Shown here: positions 1-6,168 of the stretch, one piece after another
How the letters are laid out: each line of letters starts with the position of its first letter
Numbering within the stretch: position 1 is the stretch's first letter
Assembly: GCA_019689515.1 (NCBI GenBank)
Contig: JADGHI010000127.1
Span: 1 to 9,018, forward strand
Direction: 5' to 3'
Origin: Acetobacteraceae bacterium
GTDB taxonomy: Bacteria; Pseudomonadota; Alphaproteobacteria; Acetobacterales; Acetobacteraceae
Length of the DNA: 9,018 nt
The notes under the pieces: model-generated
The model's database searches: none
What the model saw: the letters and a program-made list of their open reading frames with translations, nothing else
Told to the model about the DNA's origin: nothing
Made by a program: the position numbers and the translations under genes

Positions 1-762
1 CGCGAGGAGCGCGCGCGGCTCGCCCTGCTCACCCATGACTGGCGCGAGGCTCTGGCGCTCGGGGCGCCCGACGCGCCGCGCGCCGTGCTCGCCCTCGCCG
101 CCGCGGCGCAGGAGCCCGATCCCGCGAAGGCGGCGGAGCTGGAACGCCAGGCGGTCGCCGCCGATCCAGGCTTTGCCCCGGCGGCAGTGGCGCACGCGCA
201 GCGGCTACGCGCGGGGGGAAGCGCGCGGCGGGCGCGCGGCGTGCTGGAGCAGGCCTGGCTGGTCGCGCCGCATCCCGACCTCGCCCGCGCCTATCTGGAG
301 GAGGGCGAGGACGCGCTCGCCAAGGTGAAGCTCGCGGAGGAGCTGGTCCGGCGGAACGCGGACCACCCCGAGAGCCGGCTGGTGATGGCGCGCGCCGCGC
401 TGGACGCCGGCCTCACGGGCCGTGCCCGGAGCGCGCTGGAAGCGCTGATCGCCACGCCCGGCGCGGCGGACCGCCGCGCGTTCCTCCTGCTCGCCGAGCT
501 GGAGGAGACCGAGCACGGCGACAGCCCCGAGGGCCGCGCCGCCCAGGCGCGCTGGCTGCGCGACGCGGCGAACGCACGGCCGGAGCCTCGCTGGCGCTGC
601 ACCAGCTGCGGCGCCGAGCACCGGGCCTGGGAGCCGGTCTGCGACGCGTGCCAAACGGTGGGGCACATCGTCTGGGCGGCGCCGGGGACGGCGGTGACGA
701 GCACCGCCGCCAGCACCAGCGGCGCCGGGGCGGAGCAGACGGCACGGGCGGCCGCCGAGTAG
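1..762 (+). CDS. HemY-like TPR membrane protein, C-terminal part (5' end outside window)
   Basis: Frame 1 is open from the first base to a TAG at 760-762, giving 253 visible residues; the N-terminus, where HemY proteins carry two membrane helices, lies upstream of the window. The visible part is alpha-helical and Ala/Leu/Arg-rich, as expected of tetratricopeptide-like repeats. It contains two stretches I recognise from alphaproteobacterial HemY proteins: APHPDLARAYL, and HPESRLVMARAALDAGL soon after. It ends in a Cys4 ribbon: WRCTSCG followed by W-EPVCDAC, with cysteines at visible residues 200, 203, 214 and 217, a likely zinc- or iron-binding knuckle. A low-complexity Ala/Thr/Ser tail of about 28 residues follows. 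HemY-family proteins are inner-membrane proteins found near heme-biosynthesis genes; their biochemical role is not settled, and they are unrelated to protoporphyrinogen oxidase of the same name. Family assignment is fairly sure, function is not. A different TPR protein with a rubredoxin-like C-terminus (LapB-like) is the main alternative. Confidence 0.72.
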   Translation, partial: REERARLALLTHDWREALALGAPDAPRAVLALAAAAQEPDPAKAAELERQAVAADPGFAPAAVAHAQRLRAGGSARRARGVLEQAWLVAPHPDLARAYLEEGEDALAKVKLAEELVRRNADHPESRLVMARAALDAGLTGRARSALEALIATPGAADRRAFLLLAELEETEHGDSPEGRAAQARWLRDAANARPEPRWRCTSCGAEHRAWEPVCDACQTVGHIVWAAPGTAVTSTAASTSGAGAEQTARAAAE

Positions 763-1102
763 TCAGCGCAGACGCGACGCTTTCCCGGGGGGCGGCGTCC
801 AGAGGGGTGGCGCGCGCCTCCCGCCCGAGACGGAGGGGCGATCCCGTTCGGCGGGCGCCCCGCCACAGCCTCCTATCCTCGCGGCAGCGCCAGGCCCGCC
901 GAACGGATACGGCTTTGTGATCTGTGCGGCCCGCTTGACGGATCCTCAGCGATTACGGCGACCGGTAGGAAGGAACGGCCTCGAACTCACGAATCTTCGC
1001 GGCGGGAATGCACTCTGCCGAATTGGAAGGATGCGCCGCAGGCCTCGGCCGACCGGCCTGTCGGTCGTACCCGGGACCACGGGCCCGGCGCGGCGTGGCG
1101 GC
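763..1102. other. Intergenic region between the HemY-like gene and the sensor kinase
   Basis: I see no convincing protein gene here unless the kinase starts earlier than 1103 (in-frame GTG at 917, ATG at 1031). The first part holds one stable-looking hairpin (835-861). A TTGACG hexamer at 935-940 resembles a sigma70 -35 box, but no good -10 box lies 16-18 nt downstream, so I do not call a promoter. The stretch from about 905 to 1035 looks less G+C-rich by eye than the neighbouring genes, which fits non-coding or promoter DNA better than coding DNA. Confidence 0.6.
835..861 (+). terminator. Possible hairpin terminator downstream of the HemY-like gene
   Basis: GGGGCG (835-840) pairs with CGCCCC (856-861). 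Inside it CCCG (843-846) pairs with CGGG (852-855) around a TTCGG loop, leaving a two-base AT bulge. That is a 10-bp GC stem about 73 nt after the stop codon. No T-run follows, so it is not a textbook intrinsic terminator; it could be an mRNA 3'-end stabiliser or chance structure in GC-rich DNA. Confidence 0.3.
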
Positions 1103-2872
1103 ATGCCGATGCGCCGTATTGCCCTGATCCTGGTCGCCGCCGCCGTCTGCCTGCTCGTTTCCGCCGTGGCGGGCGTGAGCCAATGGCAGGACCGCGCGCG
1201 CCGCGTGGAAGCCGCGCACAGGGAGGCGGCAACGCTCGCCCGCGTGCTGGCGGAACAGACCGACGGTGAAATCCGGGCCACGGATCTCGTCCTACTCAGC
1301 ATCGCAGAGGGCCTGCGGCGCGATCCCAACCTGCCCGAGCACGATCCGGCTTTCGAGGACTCGCTGCGGCACCTGCTCGGCCACCTACCGGCAGTGCGTG
1401 CCTTGTTCGTAATCGGACCAGACGGCTTCATCCTCCAGGACAGCGACAGGGACACGCCACGGCGCAATCTGGCCGACCGCGACTACTTCGAGGCGCAGAT
1501 CCAGCCGGGCCGCGGGCTCTTCATTGGCCAGCCGCTGATCAGCCGCTCCGTCGGTACCTGGTTCATCGGTCTGTCGCGTCGTGTGGAGACGCCACAGGGC
1601 GGCTTCGCCGGCGTCGCCGCCGCGGCCTTGGACGTGCGGTATTTCGAGCACTTCTACGGCGAGTTGGGCGTAGGCGCCGGCGACGTAATCACGCTCACGA
1701 CGCGTGACGGTACCCTGGTCGCGCGCCAGCCCAGGGCCGATCATCTCGTCGGGGAGAGGCTCACCGGTCCCGGCGGCCGCAGCCCTCTGCGCGAGGCGCT
1801 GGCCCAAAGCCCGGCGGGAAGCTTCGAAGCCCCGAGCGCGGTGGACGGCGAGAGGCGCATCTTCGCCTATCGCGCCCTCGACGACCGCCCGCTGGTGGTC
1901 CTGGTCGGGCTGTCACTGGACCGGGTGCTCGCCCCCTGGCGTCGTGGCGTGGCCGCCGCGGCGGCCGTCGCGACAGGCGCCTTCGCGCTTGCGTTGCTGC
2001 TCGCATGGGCGGCCATGCGGCACGCGCGCGGCGAGGCGGAAGCGAAGATGCGCCTGGCCGAGGCGGAGAAGCTGGAGGCCCTGGGGCGCGTCACCGGTGG
2101 TGTGGCACACGACTTCAACAACCTGCTCCAGGCCATGCTCGCCGCGCTGCGGCTGCTCGGGAAGCGCGTGCGGGACGACCCGGACGCGACGCAGCTCATC
2201 GAGCAGGGCCTCGCGGCGATCGAGCGCGGGCGCGGACTGGTCGGCCAGCTCCTCGGACTGGCGCGGCCGCAGCCAGTCGAAGCGCGGGCGGTAGACGTCA
2301 ACGCGTTGCTCTCCGGCATGACGACGCTGCTGAGCAACGCGGCGGCGCCGAAGGCGCGGGTCAAGCTGGACCTGGCGCCCGATCTCCCGCCGTGCTGGGC
2401 CGATCCGTCTCGTCTCGACGCAGCAATCCTGAATCTCGTCGTGAACGCACGCGATGCGCTGCCACCCGAACGCGCGGGGCCGGAAACCATCCGCATCTCG
2501 ACCGAGATTTGCGAGGAACGGATCGTCTCGCCCGACGGGCGCCGGCTCGAGCCCGGGCACTTCGTCTGCGTGACGGTGCGCGACCGGGGCAACGGCATGC
2601 CGCCCGAGGTCCGCCGGCGTGCGCTGGAGCCGTTCTTCACGACGAAGGGCGAAGGCGGGACGGGCCTCGGCCTTGCACAGGTCTATGCCTTCGTGCGGGA
2701 GCTCGGCGGCGACGTGCGCATTGACAGCGAGCCGGGCGCCGGCACCGCAGTGCACCTCTACCTGCCCATCCATGAGCCGGGGGCCGCCGCGGACGACGGC
2801 AGCGCCACCAAGGTCCGCCCCGCGCGCCTGACGCGATCACTGGCGCACGCGGAGCGGAAGGGAGCCGCGTAG
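1103..2872 (+). CDS. Membrane-bound sensor histidine kinase (Cache sensor, HDFNN-type H-box, no receiver)
   Basis: This is a complete kinase of 589 residues if it starts at ATG 1103. A membrane helix at about residues 6-25 and a second at about 283-304 enclose some 255 periplasmic residues. That segment looks like a double-Cache (PDC) sensor, with VIGPDGFIL and the ADRDYF motif typical of this family. A short charged signalling helix leads to the H-box GGVAHDFNNLLQ with phospho-acceptor His336. The ATPase domain is intact: N-box NLVVNARDAL with Asn448, DRGNGMP near residue 494, EPFFTTK, then GTGLGL. The protein should autophosphorylate and pass the phosphate to a response regulator that is not in this window; the ligand is unknown. 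It ends in a roughly 37-residue disordered-looking tail with no receiver domain. The start is uncertain: the frame is open back to GTG 917, with ATG at 1031 (GGAAGG directly abutting) and ATG at 1109. I prefer 1103 because the membrane helix then begins at the N-terminus, although its ribosome-binding site is weak. It is convergent with rplQ and not part of the ribosomal cluster. Confidence 0.9.
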   Translation: MPMRRIALILVAAAVCLLVSAVAGVSQWQDRARRVEAAHREAATLARVLAEQTDGEIRATDLVLLSIAEGLRRDPNLPEHDPAFEDSLRHLLGHLPAVRALFVIGPDGFILQDSDRDTPRRNLADRDYFEAQIQPGRGLFIGQPLISRSVGTWFIGLSRRVETPQGGFAGVAAAALDVRYFEHFYGELGVGAGDVITLTTRDGTLVARQPRADHLVGERLTGPGGRSPLREALAQSPAGSFEAPSAVDGERRIFAYRALDDRPLVVLVGLSLDRVLAPWRRGVAAAAAVATGAFALALLLAWAAMRHARGEAEAKMRLAEAEKLEALGRVTGGVAHDFNNLLQAMLAALRLLGKRVRDDPDATQLIEQGLAAIERGRGLVGQLLGLARPQPVEARAVDVNALLSGMTTLLSNAAAPKARVKLDLAPDLPPCWADPSRLDAAILNLVVNARDALPPERAGPETIRISTEICEERIVSPDGRRLEPGHFVCVTVRDRGNGMPPEVRRRALEPFFTTKGEGGTGLGLAQVYAFVRELGGDVRIDSEPGAGTAVHLYLPIHEPGAAADDGSATKVRPARLTRSLAHAERKGAA

Positions 2873-2948
2873 TGCGGGCTATTGCGAGGGAAAGCGCCGG
2901 GCGGGCAGCGGGCCCTGTTCAGCGCAACCGGCCCGGCCTCGTCGTGGT

Positions 2949-2973
2949 CCCGCGCGGCACGGGGCCGCGCGGG
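2949..2973. terminator. GC hairpin in the convergent gap between the kinase and rplQ
   Basis: CCCGCGCGG (2949-2957) and CCGCGCGGG (2965-2973) form a perfect 9-bp inverted repeat around a 7-nt loop. It lies in the 112-nt gap between two converging genes, 77 nt after the kinase stop and 12 nt after the rplQ stop. A symmetrical stem there could end transcription from both sides. Neither flank has a T-run, so a Rho-independent mechanism is not shown by the sequence. Confidence 0.42.
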
Positions 2974-2984
2974 GTGCGGTTGGG

Positions 2985-3437
2985 TCAGGCCGCGGCGTCA
3001 CCCGGCGGCACCGCGGCGCCGCCCTCGGTACCCTCCGCCGCCTCCGGCTTCGGGCCGCTGTCGAGGCCCTTGGCCGCGGGATTGCGGTCCACCAGTTCGA
3101 TGACCGCCATGGTCGCGGCGTCGCCCTGACGGACGCCGGCCTTGAGCACGCGGCAATAGCCGCCCGGACGGGTCCGGTAGCGCTCGGCGATCTCGCCGAA
3201 CAGCTTCGCCACCACGGCCTCGTCCATCAGCCGGGCATAGGCCTGGCGACGCGCATGCAGGCCGCCGCGCTTGCCGAGCGTGATGATGCGCTCGACATAG
3301 GGGCGCAGCTCCTTGGCGCGCGGCAGGGTGGTGGTGATCTGCTCATGCTTGATGAGCGAGGTCGCCATGTTGCGGAGCATGGCGATGCGGTGATCGGTCG
3401 GCCTGCCGAGTTTCCGGCCGGAGATGCCGTGGCGCAT
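2985..3437 (-). CDS. rplQ: 50S ribosomal protein L17
   Basis: This 150-residue protein starts at an ATG and ends in TGA. The N-terminus MRHGISGRKLGRPTDHR and the following LRNMATSLIKHEQI and LPRAKELRPYVERIITL are L17 signatures, as is RPGGYCRVLK near residue 90. L17 lies near the exit of the peptide tunnel of the large subunit. The conserved core ends at about residue 122; the remaining 28 or so residues form an Ala/Pro/Gly/Glu-rich tail that is probably disordered. The gene starts 33 nt after the rpoA stop, its usual position as last gene of the alpha operon. Upstream of the start I see only a distant GGGA about 15 nt away, so translation may depend partly on coupling to rpoA. Confidence 0.97.
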   Translation of the reverse strand: MRHGISGRKLGRPTDHRIAMLRNMATSLIKHEQITTTLPRAKELRPYVERIITLGKRGGLHARRQAYARLMDEAVVAKLFGEIAERYRTRPGGYCRVLKAGVRQGDAATMAVIELVDRNPAAKGLDSGPKPEAAEGTEGGAAVPPGDAAA

Positions 3438-3470
3438 GGTTGTTGCGTGATCCCTAGACCTTCGCCGTGC

Positions 3471-4487
3471 TCAGAACGGCTCTTCCAGCTTCTTCGCCAG
3501 TTCCTCGATGTTCTCAGGCGGCCAGCCCGGCACGGTCATGCCGAGGGTGAGCCCCATGGAGGCGAGGACCTCCTTGATCTCGTTCAGCGACTTGCGGCCG
3601 AAATTCGGCGTGCGCAGCATCTCCTGCTCGGTCTTCTGCACCAGGTCGCCGATATAGACGATGTTGTCGTTCTTCAGGCAGTTGGCGCTGCGCACCGACA
3701 GCTCAAGCTCGTCCACCTTGCGCAGCAGGTTGCGGTTGAAGGGGAGCTCCTCCTGGATCTCCTCCACCTTCCGCTCCCGCGGCTCCTCGAAGTTGACGAA
3801 GAGCTGGAGCTGGTCCTGCAGGATGCGCGCAGCGAGGCCGACGGCGTCCTCCGGGGCGACGGTGCCGTCGGTCTCCACGGTCAGCACGAGCTTGTCGTAG
3901 TCCGTGACCTGGCCGACGCGGGTGGGCTCCACGCGGTAGGCGACGCGGCGCACCGGCGAATAGATCGCATCGACCGGGATCAGGCCGATCGGCGCGTCCT
4001 CAGGCCGGTTCTGCGCCGCCGGGACGTAGCCCTTGCCGGTCGCGACGGTCAGCTCCATCGAGAGCTTCGCGCCCTCGTCGAGGGTGCAGATCACGAGATC
4101 GGGGTTGGCGATCTCAATGTCGCCGGTGGTCTGGATCTGGCCCGCCGTCACCTCGCCGGGGCCGGTCGCGCTGAGCTGCAGGCGCTTCGGCCCTTCGCCC
4201 TGGTAGCGGATGGCGAGCTGCTTGATGTTGAGGACGATGTCGGTCACGTCCTCCCGCACGCCCTGGAGCGAGCTGAACTCGTGCAGCGCGCCGTCGATGC
4301 GCAGCCCGATCACCGCCGCCCCCTGCAGCGAGGAGAGCAGCACGCGGCGAAGTGCATTGCCGAGCGTCATGCCGAAGCCGCGCTCCAGCGGCTCGGCGAC
4401 GATGGTGGCGATGCGGCTGGGGTCCGTGCCCGGCTCGATGTCGAGCTTCTCAGGGCGGATCAGCGAACGCCAATTCCTCTCGATCAC
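3471..4487 (-). CDS. rpoA: DNA-directed RNA polymerase subunit alpha
   Basis: This complete 338-residue alpha subunit starts at GTG. The N-terminal domain, which dimerises and scaffolds beta and beta-prime, is recognised by EPLERGFGMTLGNALRRVLL near residue 35 and GYVPA near 170. A linker at about 235-255 leads to the C-terminal domain with VRSANCLK and YIGDLVQKTE. Arg266, Asn269 and Lys272 match the E. coli residues Arg265, Asn268 and Lys271 that contact UP-element DNA and activators, so the C-terminal domain should be functional. The start is supported by AGGAGAGG seven bases upstream. The gene follows rpsK by 61 nt, and rpsD, which sits between them in enteric bacteria, is absent as is normal in alphaproteobacteria. 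Nothing suggests degradation. Confidence 0.98.
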   Translation of the reverse strand: MIERNWRSLIRPEKLDIEPGTDPSRIATIVAEPLERGFGMTLGNALRRVLLSSLQGAAVIGLRIDGALHEFSSLQGVREDVTDIVLNIKQLAIRYQGEGPKRLQLSATGPGEVTAGQIQTTGDIEIANPDLVICTLDEGAKLSMELTVATGKGYVPAAQNRPEDAPIGLIPVDAIYSPVRRVAYRVEPTRVGQVTDYDKLVLTVETDGTVAPEDAVGLAARILQDQLQLFVNFEEPRERKVEEIQEELPFNRNLLRKVDELELSVRSANCLKNDNIVYIGDLVQKTEQEMLRTPNFGRKSLNEIKEVLASMGLTLGMTVPGWPPENIEELAKKLEEPF

Positions 4488-4494
4488 GGTTTAA

Positions 4495-4502
4495 CCTCTC
4501 CT
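4495..4502 (-). promoter_or_regulatory. Ribosome-binding site fixing the rpoA GTG start
   Basis: On the minus strand AGGAGAGG lies seven bases before the GTG at 4487. It is strong and well placed, and it supports GTG over any internal ATG. Confidence 0.85.
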
Positions 4503-4534
4503 CTGCCCCCGGGCGGCGCGTCGGGCAGCCAAGC

Positions 4535-4548
4535 GCGGGCGCGCCCGC
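4535..4548 (-). repeat. 14-bp perfect palindrome directly after the rpsK stop
   Basis: GCGGGCG (4535-4541) is followed at once by its reverse complement CGCCCGC (4542-4548), touching the rpsK stop codon. A second, weaker inverted repeat, CTGCCC (4503-4508) with GGGCAG (4523-4528), lies next to the rpoA ribosome-binding site. They could stabilise mRNA ends or tune rpoA translation, but short GC palindromes are common in DNA of this composition. Confidence 0.35.
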
Positions 4549-4959
4549 TCAGACGCGGCGGCGCTTGCGCGGGCGGCAGCCGTTGTGGGGAATGGGGGTC
4601 ACGTCACGGATGGCGGTGACGTTGAAGCCCACGGCCTGGAGGGCGCGCAGCGCGCTCTCGCGGCCCGAGCCGGGGCCGCTCACGAGGATCTCCAGCGTCT
4701 CCATCCCGTGCTCGCGCGCCTTGCGGCCGGCGTCCTCGGCCGCGACCTGCGCAGCGTAAGGGGTGGACTTGCGGCTACCCTTGAAGCCCTGGCTGCCGGC
4801 GGACGACCAAGCGATGGCGTTGCCCTGCGCGTCGGTGATGGTGACGATCGTGTTGTTGAAGGAGGCAAGGACGTGCGCGACACCGGTCGCGATGTTCTTG
4901 CGCTCCTTGCGGCGGATGGGGCCGGCGCCACGGGCGCCGGCGCGAGGCTCACGCGCCAT
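4549..4959 (-). CDS. rpsK: 30S ribosomal protein S11
   Basis: This 136-residue protein starts at ATG and ends in TGA. S11 signatures run throughout: GVAHVLASFNNTIVTITD near residue 26, then WSSAGSQGFKGSRKSTPYAA, the glycine-rich VSGPGSGRESALRAL near 92, and the basic end HNGCRPRKRRRV. S11 lies on the small-subunit platform and helps shape the mRNA exit region. It is slightly longer than the E. coli protein because of an Arg/Ala/Gly-rich N-terminus. The start codon lies one base after the rpsM stop and its ribosome-binding site is weak (GAAGG about 13 nt upstream, inside rpsM), so translation is probably coupled to rpsM. Confidence 0.98.
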   Translation of the reverse strand: MAREPRAGARGAGPIRRKERKNIATGVAHVLASFNNTIVTITDAQGNAIAWSSAGSQGFKGSRKSTPYAAQVAAEDAGRKAREHGMETLEILVSGPGSGRESALRALQAVGFNVTAIRDVTPIPHNGCRPRKRRRV

Positions 4960-4960
4960 C

Positions 4961-5338
4961 TTACTTCGTCACCTTCTTCTTGCCGGCGATCGGCACCGCC
5001 TTGCCCTTGCGCGTGCGGGCGTTGGTGTGGGTCCGCTGGCCGCGCACCGGGAGGTTCCGCCGATGCCGCAGGCCGCGGTAGCAGCCGAGGTCCATCAGCC
5101 GCTTGATGTTCATCGCCACTTCGCGCCGGAGGTCACCCTCCACGCGATACTCGCGGTCGATCAGCTCGCGGATCCGGAGGACCTCCTCGTCCGTGAGCTG
5201 ATTCACCCGACGATCCTCCGGGATGCCGAGCCTCTCGCAGATATCCTTCGCGTTCTTCGGGCCGATCCCGTAGATGTAGCGGAGGCTGATGGGCACCCGC
5301 TTGTTGGCGGGGATGTTCACGCCGGCGATACGCGCCAC
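4961..5338 (-). CDS. rpsM: 30S ribosomal protein S13
   Basis: This 125-residue protein begins with GTG and ends in TAA. It opens with MARIAGVNIPANKRVPISLRYIYGIG, a complete S13 N-terminus carrying the helix-hairpin-helix region. The middle contains DLGCYRGLRHRRNLPVRGQR and the protein ends in a basic tail, NARTRKGKAVPIAGKKKVTK. S13 sits in the head of the small subunit and touches both the large subunit and P-site tRNA, the latter through the C-terminal tail. The gene lies 146 nt downstream of adk, a gap rich in inverted repeats, and is the first gene of the alpha-operon segment. A strong ribosome-binding site supports the GTG start. Confidence 0.98.
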   Translation of the reverse strand: MARIAGVNIPANKRVPISLRYIYGIGPKNAKDICERLGIPEDRRVNQLTDEEVLRIRELIDREYRVEGDLRREVAMNIKRLMDLGCYRGLRHRRNLPVRGQRTHTNARTRKGKAVPIAGKKKVTK

Positions 5339-5343
5339 GTCGT

Positions 5344-5350
5344 CTCTCCT
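5344..5350 (-). promoter_or_regulatory. Ribosome-binding site fixing the rpsM GTG start
   Basis: AGGAGAG on the minus strand lies five bases upstream of the GTG at 5338, seven bases counted from the AGGAG core. The protein beginning at this codon matches the expected S13 N-terminus. Confidence 0.82.
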
Positions 5351-5371
5351 GGAGCCCGTCGCTCCTTCTCG

Positions 5372-5469
5372 CGCCGGCGGCCGCCGGCGTTGGGTGTCCG
5401 CAAGGTTTCAGGCAATTGCGATGGGCGGCCGGGATCCGCCCCGGCCGCGGAGGCGGGGGGAATACCCCC
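5372..5469 (-). promoter_or_regulatory. Cluster of three GC-rich inverted repeats in the adk-rpsM leader
   Basis: In transcript order after the adk stop there is a 5-bp stem GGGGG/CCCCC with a 4-nt loop (5456-5469). Next comes a perfect 8-bp stem CGGCCGGG/CCCGGCCG with a 6-nt loop (5426-5447). Last is an 18-bp perfect palindrome, CGCCGGCGG joined to CCGCCGGCG (5372-5389), starting 22 nt upstream of the rpsM ribosome-binding site. No T-run follows any of them. The position matches where enteric bacteria carry the S4-binding alpha-operon leader, but the fold is not recognisably that pseudoknot, and rpsD is not in this operon. A terminator/attenuator, an RNA processing site or a protein-binding leader are all possible. 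Confidence 0.4.
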
Positions 5470-5484
5470 TCCCCCTGGGGTTCG

Positions 5485-6168
5485 TCAAGTCTGCGTGGGC
5501 GGCTGCCGCCCGCCCGCGCTGTCGCCCCCAAGGATCGCCTCGATCTGCCGTGCCACCTCCTCCATCGGCGCCATGCCGTCCACCACCCGAAGCTTCCCCT
5601 GGGCGGCGTAGTAGGGCAGCAGCGGTGCAGTCTGGCGGTGGTAGGCATCGAGCCGGGCCTTGACCGTCTCGGCCTTGTCGTCGGCCCGGCGGGTGAATTC
5701 GGTGCCGCCGCAGACGTCGCAGACCCCAGGCGTGCGGGGCTGCTTGAACCGATCGTGATAGCCCTCACCGCAGCGTGCGCAGGTGAAGCGGCCGGAGATG
5801 CGCTCGACCAGGGCGGCGGCGTCCACCCGGAGCTCGATCACGTGGTTGAGGGTAAGGCCCTTCTCGCGCAGCATCAGGTCCAGCGCCTCAGCCTGCGGCA
5901 CGGTGCGGGGGAAGCCATCCAGGACGAAGCCCCGGGCACAGTCGGGCTGCGCGACGCGGTGGGCGAGCATCGCGGTGATGATGGCGTCGGGGACCAACTC
6001 GCCCCGCTCCATGATCGCCTTGGCCTCGCGCCCGATCTCCGAACCGGACTTCACCTCGGCCCGCAGCATGTCGCCGGTGGAAATCTGGGCGATGCCGTAC
6101 TTTTCCTCCAGCCGCTTCGCCTGGGTGCCCTTTCCCGCGCCCGGCGGCCCCAAAAGGATGATGTTCAT
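5485..6168 (-). CDS. adk: Adenylate kinase, zinc-LID type
   Basis: This 227-residue enzyme interconverts ATP plus AMP with two ADP in the cytoplasm, balancing the adenylate pool. The P-loop GPPGAGKGT is at residues 7-15. STGDMLR at 30-36 and GFPRT at 85-89 bind the AMP side. RISGRF leads into a long LID domain at about 127-160, which carries Cys130, Cys133, Cys150 and Cys153. These four cysteines are the structural-metal site of zinc-containing adenylate kinases; the E. coli enzyme lacks them. RRADD and the motif ending APLLPYY are also intact. The last 14 or so residues, Gly/Pro/Gln-rich, extend past the usual end. The ATG overlaps the secY TGA as ATGA, so translation is probably coupled to secY; a GGGAG about 10 nt upstream is only a weak ribosome-binding site. 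The open frame runs much further upstream, but only as a shadow across secY. Confidence 0.97.
   Translation of the reverse strand: MNIILLGPPGAGKGTQAKRLEEKYGIAQISTGDMLRAEVKSGSEIGREAKAIMERGELVPDAIITAMLAHRVAQPDCARGFVLDGFPRTVPQAEALDLMLREKGLTLNHVIELRVDAAALVERISGRFTCARCGEGYHDRFKQPRTPGVCDVCGGTEFTRRADDKAETVKARLDAYHRQTAPLLPYYAAQGKLRVVDGMAPMEEVARQIEAILGGDSAGGRQPPTQT

Noticed and set aside
935..963. TTGACG resembling a sigma70 -35 box upstream of the kinase
   Set aside because: No acceptable -10 hexamer lies at 16-18 nt spacing (the bases there are GC-rich), so there is too little to call a promoter.
966..1040. tRNA-like sequence on the minus strand: GAGTTCGAGGCC resembling a T-arm, TTCGGCAGAGTGC resembling a D-arm, and a 7-nt loop between TTC and GAA that could be read as a GCC anticodon
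   Set aside because: The T-stem does not pair, the anticodon stem has only three pairs, the base before the would-be anticodon is C rather than T, and no acceptor stem forms. It is at best a decayed remnant and probably coincidence. A covariance-model search (tRNAscan-SE) would settle it.
3255..4619. 454-codon plus-strand open frame opposite rpoA and the end of rpsK
   Set aside because: It is the antisense shadow of rpoA: His/Arg/Asp/Leu-rich, no recognisable domain, and it ends in basic low-complexity sequence. The rpoA frame is unmistakable.
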